From contig CAIYBN010000144.1 of NCBI GenBank assembly GCA_903924465.1, positions 334,987 through 398,986 of the forward strand: a DNA stretch of 64,000 nt. Reading direction: 5' to 3'. The notes beneath the pieces are model-generated. The model saw only the letters and a program-made list of their open reading frames with translations. It made no database searches and was not told the origin of the DNA. This DNA comes from an uncultured Myxococcales bacterium. GTDB taxonomy: Bacteria; Myxococcota_A; UBA9042. The translations under genes were made by a program, and so were the position numbers. The stretch's first letter is position 1; each line of letters opens with the position of its first letter. Below, in pieces: positions 43,504-52,672 of this stretch.

Positions 43504-46500
43504 ATGGTTGGTTTTTCATCGACAGGTCGGCGTGTGGCGCTGGCTTTTGGCCTGGTTGTCGCCTGCGCGCCGTTTGCCGCCGACGCCGCCTGGCCACCCG
43601 CTCCCGGCTCCGACCCACTTGATCCGGCGAACTGGCCGAACGATCCGGGCTTTGCCAGCTACGTGCCCGCCGGTGCTTCCTGCGCCGATGGCGCGCCGCC
43701 GCTGTGCAACATCAACGGCTCCGCACAGATGAATTGCGTCGGTGGCAAGTACGTGGAAACCGCGTGCGCGACCGGGCAAATCTGCCAGTACGTCGGCTCC
43801 GGTTCGACGTCCGTGCAGCAATGCGCGCCCGGCACCGGCCCCAAGATCTACGTCACCGACGGCGAATGGAACAACTTCTCGTTCGTTCCTGAGGCGTGGA
43901 CGCGTCTGGCCGGCTTCCGCCAGGCCGAGCGCGCCATCGGCAGCGGCATGCACACGAACGACGCGTGGTCGACAACGGTCGGCGATCGTCGGGTAATCAT
44001 CGCGGTCATCGACTGCGGCATCAAATGGGACTCCGACGACCAGATCAACAAGTACTACCTGAACCGCGGCGAACTCGCGGGCAAGGAGCCGCAAGCTGCC
44101 TGCCGCACTGCCGCGTACAAGGACACCGACAAGTTTGACGCCAATGGCGACGGCAAGTTCACGATGGCCGACTATGCCAAGGAAGGTCCGCTGGCCGTGC
44201 CGCGCACTTCGTGCGACTCGCGGGTCTCGGACTTGAACGGCAACGGCCTGCTGGATCCGGAAGATCTCATCAAGAGCAAGGATTTCGCCGACGGCGTCGA
44301 CACCGATGGCAACGGTTATGTGGACGACATTTCCGGCTGGGACTTCTACCGCAACGACAACGATCCGTTCGACGACACGCGCTACGGCCACGGCACCGGC
44401 GAAGCGCGCGACTCCAGCGCGGAAGGCAACAACGGCCGCGGCTCCTTGGGCATTTGCCCGGAATGCACGACCTTGATGGTGCGCGCCGGTGACTCCTTCG
44501 TCGCGGACGGCAACGACTTCGCGGCGGGCGTCTTGTTCGCCACCGACAGCGGCGCCTCGGTCATCCAGTCCGCATTGGGCTCGCTGAGCCGCTCGCTCTA
44601 CGCCGAAAAGGCCATCGAGTACGCCTACGAGAACAACGTCGTCTTCATCGCATCGGCCGCCGACGAATTGTCCTTCCACCACAACGAGCCCAGCACGACC
44701 AACCACGCGCTGTACGTGCATGCGATCGTCTTTGACGGCCCGTCAGTGAAGAACTCGACGACGTTCCTGAACTTCAACAACTGCACCAACTACGGCGGCA
44801 ACCTGTTCGTCAGTTCGCCCGGCCAGGGCTGTTCGTCGGAAGCGACCGGCGTCACGTCGGGTCATGCCGGCATGATCTACTCGGCCGCGCTGCAGACCAA
44901 TCTGGACCCGCCGCTGTCGGCTGAGGAAGTGCGCGGCGTGATCCTCAATACCGTGGATGACATCAACGTGCCGGAGTCGGTCAACGATCCGACCAAGTTC
45001 ATTTCCGGCCCGGGCTGGGATCTGCACTTTGGCTACGGCCGCAACAACGTCGCGGCGTCGGTGAAGATGGTCGCGGCGAAGCTGATTCCGCCCGAAGCGG
45101 ACATCTTGCTGCCGACCTGGTTCGAGCCGGTCGAAGTGACCAAGACGCCAAGCTACGCGGTGACCGGCCGCGTGGGCGCGCGCTCGGACGGCACGGCGTC
45201 ACGCTATACCAAGTACAGCTACGTGCTGGAATACGCCAAGGGCATCGATCCCAAGAGCGGCTGGACGTCCATCAAGGAAGGCACGGACGTCCCACCTTTT
45301 GCCGGCACGATCGCCAACTGGGACGTGGCGACTGCGGCGCAATCTGTCGATTTCACTGCGCCGCTGACCGATCACGACCAGTACAGCTTCACGCTGCGCC
45401 TGCGGGTCACGGCCAAGACGGCCGACGGCACGGAAGTGAAGAATGAATTCCGCAAGTCCTTGGGTCTGTTCAAAGATCCGGATCTGTTGCCGGGCTTCCC
45501 GATCCGCAACCTCGCGAGCATCGAAGCGTCGGGCAAGATGTTCGACATCGACGGCGACGGCAAGGACGAGTTCATCCTGCCGAATTCCGATGGCCGCCTG
45601 CACGCATTCAAGGCCGACGGCACGGAGCCCAAGGGCTGGCCGGTGTTTTCGCCGTTGCGCCGCGAGCTGTCCGAGGATTTCCTCTACAACATCATCGGTT
45701 CCACGGGCCGGCCGATGGCGTGCGCGCTCCGCACCGACAAGACCGGTTGCCTGCGCAAGAACGGCGGCGTCAAGCCGGAATTCCACGAAATGTGCACCGG
45801 CACGCCAGCGATTGGCGACCTCGACGCCGACGGCAAAATGGAAGTCGTGTTCACCACCTACGACGGCAACGTCATGGTCGTCGAAGCCGACGGTAGCACG
45901 CGCCCGGGCTTCCCGGTGCACGTGGACCGCGAGCGCTCCAAAGCCGCCGACGAGACGCATTTGTGGGACGACGGCATCTTCTCCGCACCCGCGCTGGGTG
46001 ACATGGACGGCGACGGCAAGCTCGAAATCGTCGTGGGCGCGATGGACGGCCAACTGTACATGTGGCGCCATGACGGCACGATGCAAAAGGGCTTTCCGGT
46101 GGAAGTCGTCGACAAGACCAAGCCCGGCCAGGGCGACCGCATCGTGACGACGCCGTCGATCGGCGACATCGACAACGACGGCACCCTGGACATCGCGCTG
46201 GGCACCAACGAAGTGTTCGGCGCCGACAAGGCCAAGAATGAAGCGCGCGGCTACGTGTTGCACGGTGACGGCAAGTTCTTCGCTGGCTACCCGGTCACGA
46301 CCTACGGCATCCAGGCCTACGTGCTGCCCGAAGTCGGCTCCGGCGTGCCCGGCAACGCGACGCTGGTCGATCTCGACGGCGACAAGAAGCTGGAGGTGAA
46401 CTTCGACACCATCGGCTCCGCCGGCACGTTCTTCACCTGGGACGGCAAGACGTATTGCATCGGCAAGAAAGCGGGCAGCTGCACGTCGACGTTCTCCAAC

Positions 46501-47307
46501 AACGCCAAGAACTTTGGGCCGAAGAGCAACACCAAGGAAAAGACTGCGGCGTTCGTGCTGATTTCCGACGGCTCGGTCGGCCACATCGATCCGGGCGGCG
46601 GCATCGATTTCGTCAAGGCTTCCGCTGGATTTGACTTTGCGTTGACGTTTGCGTCGGGCGGCCAGCGCGCCGACTTTGACCACTTGATCGGCGCCTACGA
46701 CAGCGCGACCGGCAAGATGCTGGAGGGCTGGCCGCGCGTCATCGACGACTGGCAGTTCTTCTCGAATCCGAGCATCGTCGATCTGGACGCCGACAAGCAC
46801 CCGGAAGTCGTCGCGGCCTCGGCTGGCTACCTCGTCCACGCTTGGAACTACCTGGGCGAGGAGCCGACCGGCTTCCCGCACTTCACGATGGGCTGGATGC
46901 TGGCGTCGCCGGCCGTGGGCGACATGGACGGTGACGGCAAGTTCGACGTGGCCATCGGTTCGCGCGACGGCTGGATCTTCGCCTGGGGCACGCGCAAAGG
47001 CGTGATCAAGGACGCCATCAACGAGTGGCCGATGCATGGTCACGACTTGCACAACACCGACAACTACCACGCGCCGATCAATCCGTACGCCAAGAAAGCG
47101 GACACGGACGCCGGCTCGACGGACACGACGGGCGGCGATGACGCCATCACGGCCGTCGACACGGGCGACACCGCCACGCCGACCGACTCAACGGCGCCCG
47201 CCAAGAGCGGCTGCACGGCGAGCACGGGCGGCGGCCACGGCGCCGGTGCGGTCATCGGTTTGGTGCTGTTGGCGGCGCTGGTCCTGCGTCGTCGGTTGTT
47301 TGCGTAA
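43504..47307 (+). CDS. Subtilisin-like (S8) protease with FG-GAP repeats and MYXO-CTERM-type tail
   Basis: A 1267-residue exported protein. Start 43504 has GGAGGAG about six bases upstream and begins a signal peptide cut near ADA-AWPP. The S8 domain has Asp170 (VIDCG), His296 (GHGTGEA) and Ser452 (VTSGHAG). The serine box differs from the usual GTSMAAP, so activity is likely but not assured. Ca-binding EF-like loops (DANGDGKF, DLNGNGLL, DTDGNGYV) interrupt the domain. About seven FG-GAP/VCBS blades follow (DIDGDGKDEF, DLDADGKMEV, DMDGDGKLEI, DIDNDGTLDI, DLDGDKKLEV, DLDADKHPEV, DMDGDGKFDV). The end is a Thr/Asp-rich linker, a Cys, a hydrophobic helix and RRR, a MYXO-CTERM-like sorting tail that would leave it on the cell surface. 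Confidence 0.9.
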   Translation: MVGFSSTGRRVALAFGLVVACAPFAADAAWPPAPGSDPLDPANWPNDPGFASYVPAGASCADGAPPLCNINGSAQMNCVGGKYVETACATGQICQYVGSGSTSVQQCAPGTGPKIYVTDGEWNNFSFVPEAWTRLAGFRQAERAIGSGMHTNDAWSTTVGDRRVIIAVIDCGIKWDSDDQINKYYLNRGELAGKEPQAACRTAAYKDTDKFDANGDGKFTMADYAKEGPLAVPRTSCDSRVSDLNGNGLLDPEDLIKSKDFADGVDTDGNGYVDDISGWDFYRNDNDPFDDTRYGHGTGEARDSSAEGNNGRGSLGICPECTTLMVRAGDSFVADGNDFAAGVLFATDSGASVIQSALGSLSRSLYAEKAIEYAYENNVVFIASAADELSFHHNEPSTTNHALYVHAIVFDGPSVKNSTTFLNFNNCTNYGGNLFVSSPGQGCSSEATGVTSGHAGMIYSAALQTNLDPPLSAEEVRGVILNTVDDINVPESVNDPTKFISGPGWDLHFGYGRNNVAASVKMVAAKLIPPEADILLPTWFEPVEVTKTPSYAVTGRVGARSDGTASRYTKYSYVLEYAKGIDPKSGWTSIKEGTDVPPFAGTIANWDVATAAQSVDFTAPLTDHDQYSFTLRLRVTAKTADGTEVKNEFRKSLGLFKDPDLLPGFPIRNLASIEASGKMFDIDGDGKDEFILPNSDGRLHAFKADGTEPKGWPVFSPLRRELSEDFLYNIIGSTGRPMACALRTDKTGCLRKNGGVKPEFHEMCTGTPAIGDLDADGKMEVVFTTYDGNVMVVEADGSTRPGFPVHVDRERSKAADETHLWDDGIFSAPALGDMDGDGKLEIVVGAMDGQLYMWRHDGTMQKGFPVEVVDKTKPGQGDRIVTTPSIGDIDNDGTLDIALGTNEVFGADKAKNEARGYVLHGDGKFFAGYPVTTYGIQAYVLPEVGSGVPGNATLVDLDGDKKLEVNFDTIGSAGTFFTWDGKTYCIGKKAGSCTSTFSNNAKNFGPKSNTKEKTAAFVLISDGSVGHIDPGGGIDFVKASAGFDFALTFASGGQRADFDHLIGAYDSATGKMLEGWPRVIDDWQFFSNPSIVDLDADKHPEVVAASAGYLVHAWNYLGEEPTGFPHFTMGWMLASPAVGDMDGDGKFDVAIGSRDGWIFAWGTRKGVIKDAINEWPMHGHDLHNTDNYHAPINPYAKKADTDAGSTDTTGGDDAITAVDTGDTATPTDSTAPAKSGCTASTGGGHGAGAVIGLVLLAALVLRRRLFA

Positions 47308-47444
47308 GTGCCTGTGACAGAATACCTTGCCTATCTTGGCTTTTGGGCTGGGTCGCCAAGTGCGCCCGCCTGCGGCGATACGCACGGCGACACAAGTTCG
47401 CGATCGATCGACTCATTTTGTCACAATCCCTAAGGGAAGGCGCC

Positions 47445-47846
47445 ATGGCAGTCACGGAAGTCCGCAACGCTTGTTACAAGTGCGAAGAAGAACTGGTCTT
47501 TGACGTCAAGATCGGCCGTCTGGACACGTGCCCCAACTGCGGTGCGTACCTGCATTCCTGCCGCAACTGCCGGTTCTGGAGCATCAGCGCGCACAACCAG
47601 TGCATCGAGAACCAGGGCGAGTTCATCCGCGACCGCGAGGCCGGCAACTTCTGCGGCTTCTTCCAGTTCCGCGTGGTCGGCGAAGACGCGAGCGCGGAAA
47701 TCAACGCCCACAAAGCCAAGCTCGACGCCATGTTCGGCGGCGGTGGCGAGGCGACCAAGAAGCCGAGCTGGGACTTGCCGACGACGTCCAGCCAGCGACC
47801 GGAAGACGCGGCGCGGGCGAAGTTGGATGCGTTGTTCAAGAAGTAG
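47445..47846 (+). CDS. Small zinc-ribbon protein
   Basis: A 133-residue cytoplasmic protein of unknown role. The start at 47445 has AAGGGAAGG upstream. The N-terminal 80 residues carry three CxxC pairs (CYKC, CPNC, CRNC) and single cysteines (NQC, NFC), enough for two zinc sites. The C-terminus is charged and flexible with two similar AKLDAMF/AKLDALF segments, which may be short helices binding a partner. It follows the subtilase by about 140 bases on the same strand. I recognise the general pattern as a conserved hypothetical of proteobacteria but not its function. Confidence 0.8.
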   Translation: MAVTEVRNACYKCEEELVFDVKIGRLDTCPNCGAYLHSCRNCRFWSISAHNQCIENQGEFIRDREAGNFCGFFQFRVVGEDASAEINAHKAKLDAMFGGGGEATKKPSWDLPTTSSQRPEDAARAKLDALFKK

Positions 47847-47891
47847 AGGTAGCGGTCGCGTCAACTTCGGAGTGTCCGCATGGGGAGGCAG

Positions 47892-48515
47892 ATGACCCGG
47901 ATCAGACGGTTTTCGGCTGTTGGGGTGCTGTCCTTCGCCGCCTTGGCAATCGCTTCTTGTGCAACGAGAACCGCGTACGTTAGCGCCACTGTCGACATGA
48001 CGGTTGGCGTTCGGAAGGACACCAAGGTCGCCGTAAGTCATGGAAGTGGGGAGGCGACACTATTCCTGCGGAACGCGGTGGCGCTGTCCAAACGGTTGCT
48101 GGCGGCACGCGGCACACCTGTCAGCGACTTGGAAAACGCCACGTACGTCCTGATCGTCAGCTCCGATGAAGTCAACGTGCCATACGAAGTTGATGTGCCA
48201 GTCAAAGCCGGCTCAGTCAGCCAGACCGAAACTGGGAATGGATCATTTCGCGTGCTTGAATCCACAACTTATCGAAACGAAAAACAAGTTCAGACATGGA
48301 GTGGTCGGCGAATCTGGTTTGCGCTCTTTGAGGCTTCGTACCTGAAATCGATAGCCAAGATCGCGAAGCCGATGGATCCTGAGCGCGCGATTTGGCGATG
48401 TTACGTCGGGGCGTCTGCTCGTGACGCAGATGCAGATCTGGAAAAAGTGCTGTGGGCCGGGATTCGAAAGTTTGGTCGACACTTTGCCGGCGATGTTGAT
48501 CTCGAAGACGACTAG
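47892..48515 (+). CDS. Putative lipoprotein of unknown function
   Basis: A 207-residue product starting at 47892 with GGGAGG five bases upstream. The signal peptide ends in LAIASC, a lipobox. The mature part has no motif I recognise. It contains a region YVLIVSSDEVNVPYEVDVPV and a Ser/Thr-rich segment, then a mixed helical C-terminus ending in acidic residues. It lies 45 bases after the zinc-ribbon gene and may share its transcript. Base composition in the second half is slightly less GC-rich than its neighbours. Confidence 0.7.
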   Translation: MTRIRRFSAVGVLSFAALAIASCATRTAYVSATVDMTVGVRKDTKVAVSHGSGEATLFLRNAVALSKRLLAARGTPVSDLENATYVLIVSSDEVNVPYEVDVPVKAGSVSQTETGNGSFRVLESTTYRNEKQVQTWSGRRIWFALFEASYLKSIAKIAKPMDPERAIWRCYVGASARDADADLEKVLWAGIRKFGRHFAGDVDLEDD

Positions 48516-48561
48516 CGACAGTCCGCGGCGTACGCATCCGCCCCCTGATCCATCATCCAAG

Positions 48562-48597
48562 GCGAGCACGGGGACGCCAAAGGCGGCCCTGCGCAGC
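48562..48597. repeat. Imperfect direct repeat, copy 1
   Basis: GCGAGCACGGG, then a stem-loop core (GACGCC-AAA-GGCGGC), then TGCGCAGC. The flanks match copy 2 at 48651-48686, while the core differs but keeps a hairpin. Confidence 0.5.
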
Positions 48598-48650
48598 CAA
48601 CCCGAGCACAGACGCGCCCCCATCGCCCTTGTTCCGCATCCACAGGTAGA

Positions 48651-48686
48651 GCGAGCACGGGCGGGCCGTTAGGCCCGCTGCGCAGC
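48651..48686. repeat. Imperfect direct repeat, copy 2
   Basis: Same flanks as copy 1 (GCGAGCACGGG ... TGCGCAGC), with a perfect hairpin GCGGGCC-GTTA-GGCCCGC in the core, starting 89 bases after copy 1. Confidence 0.5.
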
Positions 48687-48859
48687 GAACACCAAGCCAG
48701 AACCACTCCACCGCCCGGGGCCAAGGAAGAAGGGAGCGCGAGGGAAGAAACCAGCGGCCCTGAGCTGGTTTTGTCCCTCGCATCGCGAAGACCAAACCCG
48801 ACCGGAGGTCAAGATCAGGCTCGCGCCCCCGCGCACCAAAAGCCCCGCGCAGGCCCGCG

Positions 48860-49192
48860 CTACCCCACCTCCCACTCCGCCCAATTCGTCCGGCTCAACA
48901 CAAACCCATCCACCGGCGTCACCAGCGGCGCGTGAATCTTCGCCTCGGCGTGGTCCAAAATCGCCCGCAGCTGCACTTTGGTCTGCACCCGCTGACAACG
49001 AATGGACCCTTCCGACGTCTCCACTAGCACCGTCAAGCCTTGCACGCAGCCCGACAGGCACGGTTCGCGTTTGATCGGCAGCTTCTGGTCGCGTGCCTTG
49101 GCCCACACCCGCGCTTCATCCACCAGGTCGCGCAGTGAATCGCAGCTCACGCCGGCTTTCTTGCGGCACACGGCGCAAATCGACAGCTCCAC
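48860..49192 (-). CDS. Thioredoxin-like [2Fe-2S] ferredoxin-family protein
   Basis: A 110-residue protein with CAVCRKKAGVSC at the N-terminus and CLSGC (Cx3C) about 30 residues later. This spacing is like that of thioredoxin-fold [2Fe-2S] ferredoxins and the DUF1636-type proteins. It would bind one cluster and act in electron transfer or metal handling. It begins three bases after the end of the LolA-like gene and is the last of a minus-strand run with that gene and the S-adenosylmethionine decarboxylase. Partner and role are unknown. Confidence 0.65.
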   Translation of the reverse strand: MELSICAVCRKKAGVSCDSLRDLVDEARVWAKARDQKLPIKREPCLSGCVQGLTVLVETSEGSIRCQRVQTKVQLRAILDHAEAKIHAPLVTPVDGFVLSRTNWAEWEVG

Positions 49193-49195
49193 GCG

Positions 49196-49972
49196 CTATT
49201 GCCCCAGCGCTTCCGGCTGGAACGCCGCGTCGGGCAGCGCCACTTTCGTGTCAATCTCGCGGGTGTCCACCGTCGTCGTCGATCCGCGCACGTGGTTCAG
49301 CATGTGGAATTTCTTCAGCGTCGCCCGGCCCTCGATCGTGTCGACGACATCCACCGTCAGCGTCTTCTGCAGCTTGCCGTCCTTGCCGTAGAACGTCATT
49401 TGCCGCGGCACACTGAGCTTTTCGTCAATCCATAGCTCGACCTTGCTGTACGCCTCGTCGGGATCCGGCGTCGTCACTTCCACCCGCGCGCACGGCACGC
49501 CGCCCACGGTCTCGTTGCCCAGCTTACGGCTTTCGCCGCCTTGCATCCCGTGGCTGTCCAAATCGCCAAAGCTGAAGTCCGTGTCCATGAACGCGCTGTT
49601 GCGCTGCGAACCGCCGATGCGCCGCAGCCGCCGCGTCTTGGGCAGCCACAGGAACTGCTGCGCCGCCTGACCCTTGCCTTGCTCCAGCATCAGGAGTTCC
49701 ACTCCGGCATCTTCCGCCGGCTGTAGGAACGTGATGCGCGACCGCATCTTGCCGTCCTTGCGCACCACCCGCGCGAGCGTGAGCCAGGTCTTTTCCTTGC
49801 CCGACGCCAGCCGCAGCGTCAGCGCCGTCTTGGACTGCCCGGTCTGGAAACCCGCGGCGTTCTTGGCCATCACCGCATCCAGCAGCTTGCGCGCCGACGG
49901 ATCATCCGCCGCTTCCGCCAATTGTGCCGCAAACAGCGACGCCATCACCAGAATTGCTGACCACTTGCGCAT
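49196..49972 (-). CDS. LolA-like outer-membrane lipoprotein-sorting family protein
   Basis: A 258-residue periplasmic protein: signal peptide about 1-21 (MRKWSAILVMASLFAAQLAEA), then a LolA/LppX-type beta-barrel half with LRLASGKEKTWLTLARVVRKDG and FLWLPKTRRLRRIGGSQRNSAFMDTDFSFGDL (quoted in part: LWLPKTRRLRRIGG, DTDFSFGDL). These are hallmarks of the outer-membrane lipoprotein-sorting family. Members often accompany exporter systems and outer-membrane barrels; here a barrel gene lies about 900 bases away in divergent orientation. Cargo is probably a lipid or lipoprotein. Confidence 0.82.
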   Translation of the reverse strand: MRKWSAILVMASLFAAQLAEAADDPSARKLLDAVMAKNAAGFQTGQSKTALTLRLASGKEKTWLTLARVVRKDGKMRSRITFLQPAEDAGVELLMLEQGKGQAAQQFLWLPKTRRLRRIGGSQRNSAFMDTDFSFGDLDSHGMQGGESRKLGNETVGGVPCARVEVTTPDPDEAYSKVELWIDEKLSVPRQMTFYGKDGKLQKTLTVDVVDTIEGRATLKKFHMLNHVRGSTTTVDTREIDTKVALPDAAFQPEALGQ

Positions 49973-49984
49973 GTTGTTCCTCCT

Positions 49985-50815
49985 CTAGCCCGGTCGCGAC
50001 TGTAGCCACGCCTTCGTGCGCGCGTGCTCCGGCTCCCGCTCCGTCCGCCGCGTGCGATAGCCACAGCCACGCGCGATCAGCTGCACTGAATGCGACTTGC
50101 CGGGAAACGCCGCTTTCAGTTCTTCCAGCACGTCACCGGTATCGAAGAACTTGCACGAGAAGATATCAAAGAATGCCTCGTGGGTCGTCTCGTTGACATG
50201 CAGCGCGATGTGGCTCTCCGCGATCATGGTCATCGCCGACAGAATCGACGTGCCATCCGCCGTCTTTGAACGCAACACGTAGGGTCGCATGATCGGCGTC
50301 ATGTCGATGCGCGGCGGCAGGTTGTCGAACAGCTTGAACAGCGTGTCCATGTTGTTCGGCCCCGTGTAACCCTGGATGTTGATGAGCAAATGCGGGCCAA
50401 AATCGTCTTCCGGCTGGACGCGCACTTCATCAAACCGCTCGGGGCGCAGCGCGGTGTGGACGTCCACGTAGCGGGTCGGCAGCGCGGTGCGGAGCAGTCG
50501 GGTCAGCTCGCCGTTGTCAAACGACTGCGGCGCAACGAGATCGGCGAAATAGCATTCGCGAAAGCTGAACGTGTGCAGCGTCAGGTGACCACCGGGCAGG
50601 AACACGAAACCGGACACGCCGCAATCGTCGGGCTCCACGCCATTGTAGTACGGCAGCAGCATCGGCGGCATCGCGGGCTGCAGGCCGAGACGCTCCGGCA
50701 GCTCTTCCAGCAACTCATGCACCAGGCGAATGTCGTCAAAGCGCGAACGGTGACCGCCGAAGCCGTCCAGCGTAGAATGCTGCAGAGTCGCGGGTTGCGG
50801 GGTCAGTTGCGTCAT
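49985..50815 (-). CDS. S-adenosylmethionine decarboxylase family protein with internal duplication
   Basis: A pyruvoyl enzyme that would supply decarboxylated AdoMet for spermidine. The 276 residues are two tandem copies of the fold. The C-terminal half has the self-cleavage site Glu200-Ser201 (AESHIALHV) and Cys221 (DIFSC), the catalytic set. The N-terminal half is clearly related (GGHLTLHTFSFRECYFADL) but has Gly-Gly in place of Glu-Ser and Ala in place of Cys, so it looks inactive. Bacterial enzymes are usually single-domain homodimers, while eukaryotic ones arose by a similar fusion. Members of this fold can act on other amino acids, so the substrate should not be taken for granted. No speE or other polyamine gene is nearby. 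Confidence 0.8.
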   Translation of the reverse strand: MTQLTPQPATLQHSTLDGFGGHRSRFDDIRLVHELLEELPERLGLQPAMPPMLLPYYNGVEPDDCGVSGFVFLPGGHLTLHTFSFRECYFADLVAPQSFDNGELTRLLRTALPTRYVDVHTALRPERFDEVRVQPEDDFGPHLLINIQGYTGPNNMDTLFKLFDNLPPRIDMTPIMRPYVLRSKTADGTSILSAMTMIAESHIALHVNETTHEAFFDIFSCKFFDTGDVLEELKAAFPGKSHSVQLIARGCGYRTRRTEREPEHARTKAWLQSRPG

Positions 50816-50866
50816 GGTCTTACCGGTGCGAAAGGCAGAGAGGGCGCGCGGCGCCGAGGGGCGGCC

Positions 50867-52414
50867 ATGATGGCGGAAAGTGGCGTGCGGGGCAACAGAA
50901 AGCGCATCGCGGGCGCGATCGCGGTCCTCTTGGGTTGGCTCGCTATGCCGGCGTATGCCCAAGAACCTACGTTGTTTACCGGCACCTGGATGAGCGTGCT
51001 GGGCGTGGACACGCAGGCGGACGCGCCGGGCGAGGACCTGCTGGTGCTGCGCAACCGTCTGGATCTGGACCTGCGCCATCCGGTTTCCGAGACCATGCGC
51101 GTCAAGATCGCGGCGCGGCTGTGGCAGCGGACGTCGGCCGCGCGCACGGACAGCAATGGCTGGAAGCTCGACGTCAACGGCCATTTTCCCGATTTTGGCC
51201 TGCGCTACGATCAGCTGGCGGAGCTGCGGGAAGCCTACGTCCAGTGGGATCTCGGCCCGGGTCGCCTGACTGTGGGCCGCGACATTGTGCAGTGGGGCGC
51301 GCTGGAATTGCAGAGCCCGTGGCGGATCTGGAATCCGGTGGACTACAGCCAGGGCATTTTGGGCGCGCTCAATCCCGACGACACGCCGCTACTGGCCGAT
51401 TGGATGGTGCGCTGGTCGCAGCCGCTGGGCGGCGGCCGTTTTGAAGGCATCTTCCAGCCGTTCTTCACCGAGCACCGCTTCAGCCCGTTTGCTACCGACA
51501 CCGCCGTCGTGCGGCCAGACGTCGGTCCGCCGCTGCCGCAGGGCATGTTCCAGATGCTGCGGCACCTCGACTTGCGGATGGACCGGCAGCTGGGCGATGC
51601 GCTGACGACGGCGCTCAATCCGCCGCCGGCAACGCCGCTGGCCGGTTCGATGGGCGCGCGCTGGCTGACCAACGTCGGCGATTGGGAGCTGGGCGTGGCG
51701 GCGATCTTCAACTGGGACCGCATGCCGCTGCTGCATTTTGACCCAAACGTCGCGACATTGCTTGGCAAGATGGCGTCGGTGGGTTTTGACACGCAAAAGC
51801 AGATGGCGATGCTGGGCGATCCGGAGTACCAGGCGGCGAACGCGGCGGTGCAGGCGTCGGGCAAGGGTCCGACGGATCTGGCGACGGCGGACTGGCAGCG
51901 GCGCCTGACGCTGGGCGGGCAGTGGAGCGTGGAAGTGGCCGAAGGCTGGATCGTGCGCGGCGATCTGGCGTACGCGCCGAAGGTCGGCACGGCGCTCGGG
52001 CGCGTGGTGTTCACGGACCAGTTCCAGCCGATCCTGACCTCGATGCTGATGACCGGCGCGGGCGTGGAATGGACGCACGGCGACACGCTGGCGGTCGTGG
52101 TGGAAGCGACCTACCAGCTTTCTGTCGATGTGCCCAAGGACCAGCCGCTGTTTCTGATGGCGCGGCATCAAGCCGTGGTAGCGGGTGGCGCGCAGTGGAA
52201 ATTCGGCGAAGGCGAGGCGTGGGCGCTGCAGGCCGGCGGCATGTACGGCATCTCGCTGGGCGACTGGGCGGCGCTGCCGCGGGTGAGCTGGAAGTTCGCT
52301 GATGGTTGGCAAACGGGTCTGGGCGCGGCGTTCACCGGCGGGCCGCTGCTGAGCCCGGGTGGGTTGTACAAGACGGACGATCAGGTGTTGGTGGATGTGC
52401 GCAAGGTGTTTTGA
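50867..52414 (+). CDS. Outer-membrane beta-barrel protein
   Basis: A 515-residue exported protein. Signal peptide about 1-32 ends in MPAYAQ; the mature part consists of alternating beta strands with aromatic girdles and ends in F (DVRKVF), as outer-membrane barrels do. The segment LREAYVQWDLGPGRLTVGRDIVQWG resembles the strand-turn seen in DUF1302-like and alginate-export-like barrels (quoted part: VGRDIVQWG). ATG codons at 50867 and 50870 are equivalent; a ribosome site is unclear. It is divergent from the decarboxylase/LolA-like run across 51 bases, and a joint role in lipid transport is an inference from how such genes cluster elsewhere. Confidence 0.8.
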   Translation: MMAESGVRGNRKRIAGAIAVLLGWLAMPAYAQEPTLFTGTWMSVLGVDTQADAPGEDLLVLRNRLDLDLRHPVSETMRVKIAARLWQRTSAARTDSNGWKLDVNGHFPDFGLRYDQLAELREAYVQWDLGPGRLTVGRDIVQWGALELQSPWRIWNPVDYSQGILGALNPDDTPLLADWMVRWSQPLGGGRFEGIFQPFFTEHRFSPFATDTAVVRPDVGPPLPQGMFQMLRHLDLRMDRQLGDALTTALNPPPATPLAGSMGARWLTNVGDWELGVAAIFNWDRMPLLHFDPNVATLLGKMASVGFDTQKQMAMLGDPEYQAANAAVQASGKGPTDLATADWQRRLTLGGQWSVEVAEGWIVRGDLAYAPKVGTALGRVVFTDQFQPILTSMLMTGAGVEWTHGDTLAVVVEATYQLSVDVPKDQPLFLMARHQAVVAGGAQWKFGEGEAWALQAGGMYGISLGDWAALPRVSWKFADGWQTGLGAAFTGGPLLSPGGLYKTDDQVLVDVRKVF

Positions 52415-52672
52415 GGCAGCTGGCGCGGGAGGTTGGCACAGGTTTTGGGCGAATCCGGCCGCACGCGGCCGGACCGCGCTCTAGTCCCGGCAGACCGGCT
52501 TCGCCGTTGCCGGGCCCGGAGCCACGCTGCTCGTGTCTCCGCCCATTCGGGTAACGATCGCTTTCGCGCTGGTGCACGTCGGTCTGTCGGGGTCACCCGC
52601 GTTACGATTGGACCCATGAATTTCTGAGTCGACTCGCGCGCTGGATATGGCAGACTGAAGTGCGGGGGCAAC

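Larger units (their letters stand above)
48516..48859. other. 344-base gene-free stretch with GC-rich repeats
   Basis: No convincing coding region. It holds two imperfect direct copies listed separately and, from 48665, a block resembling 54000-54047. It separates a plus-strand gene from a convergent minus-strand run, so a terminator is expected; the hairpin GCGGGCC-GTTA-GGCCCGC at 48661-48678 is the best candidate but has no T-run. Confidence 0.6.

Noticed and set aside
48553..48795. 80-codon minus-strand frame in the gap after the lipoprotein gene
   Set aside because: Overlaps the direct repeats, no ribosome site, low-complexity Trp/Arg/Gly sequence.
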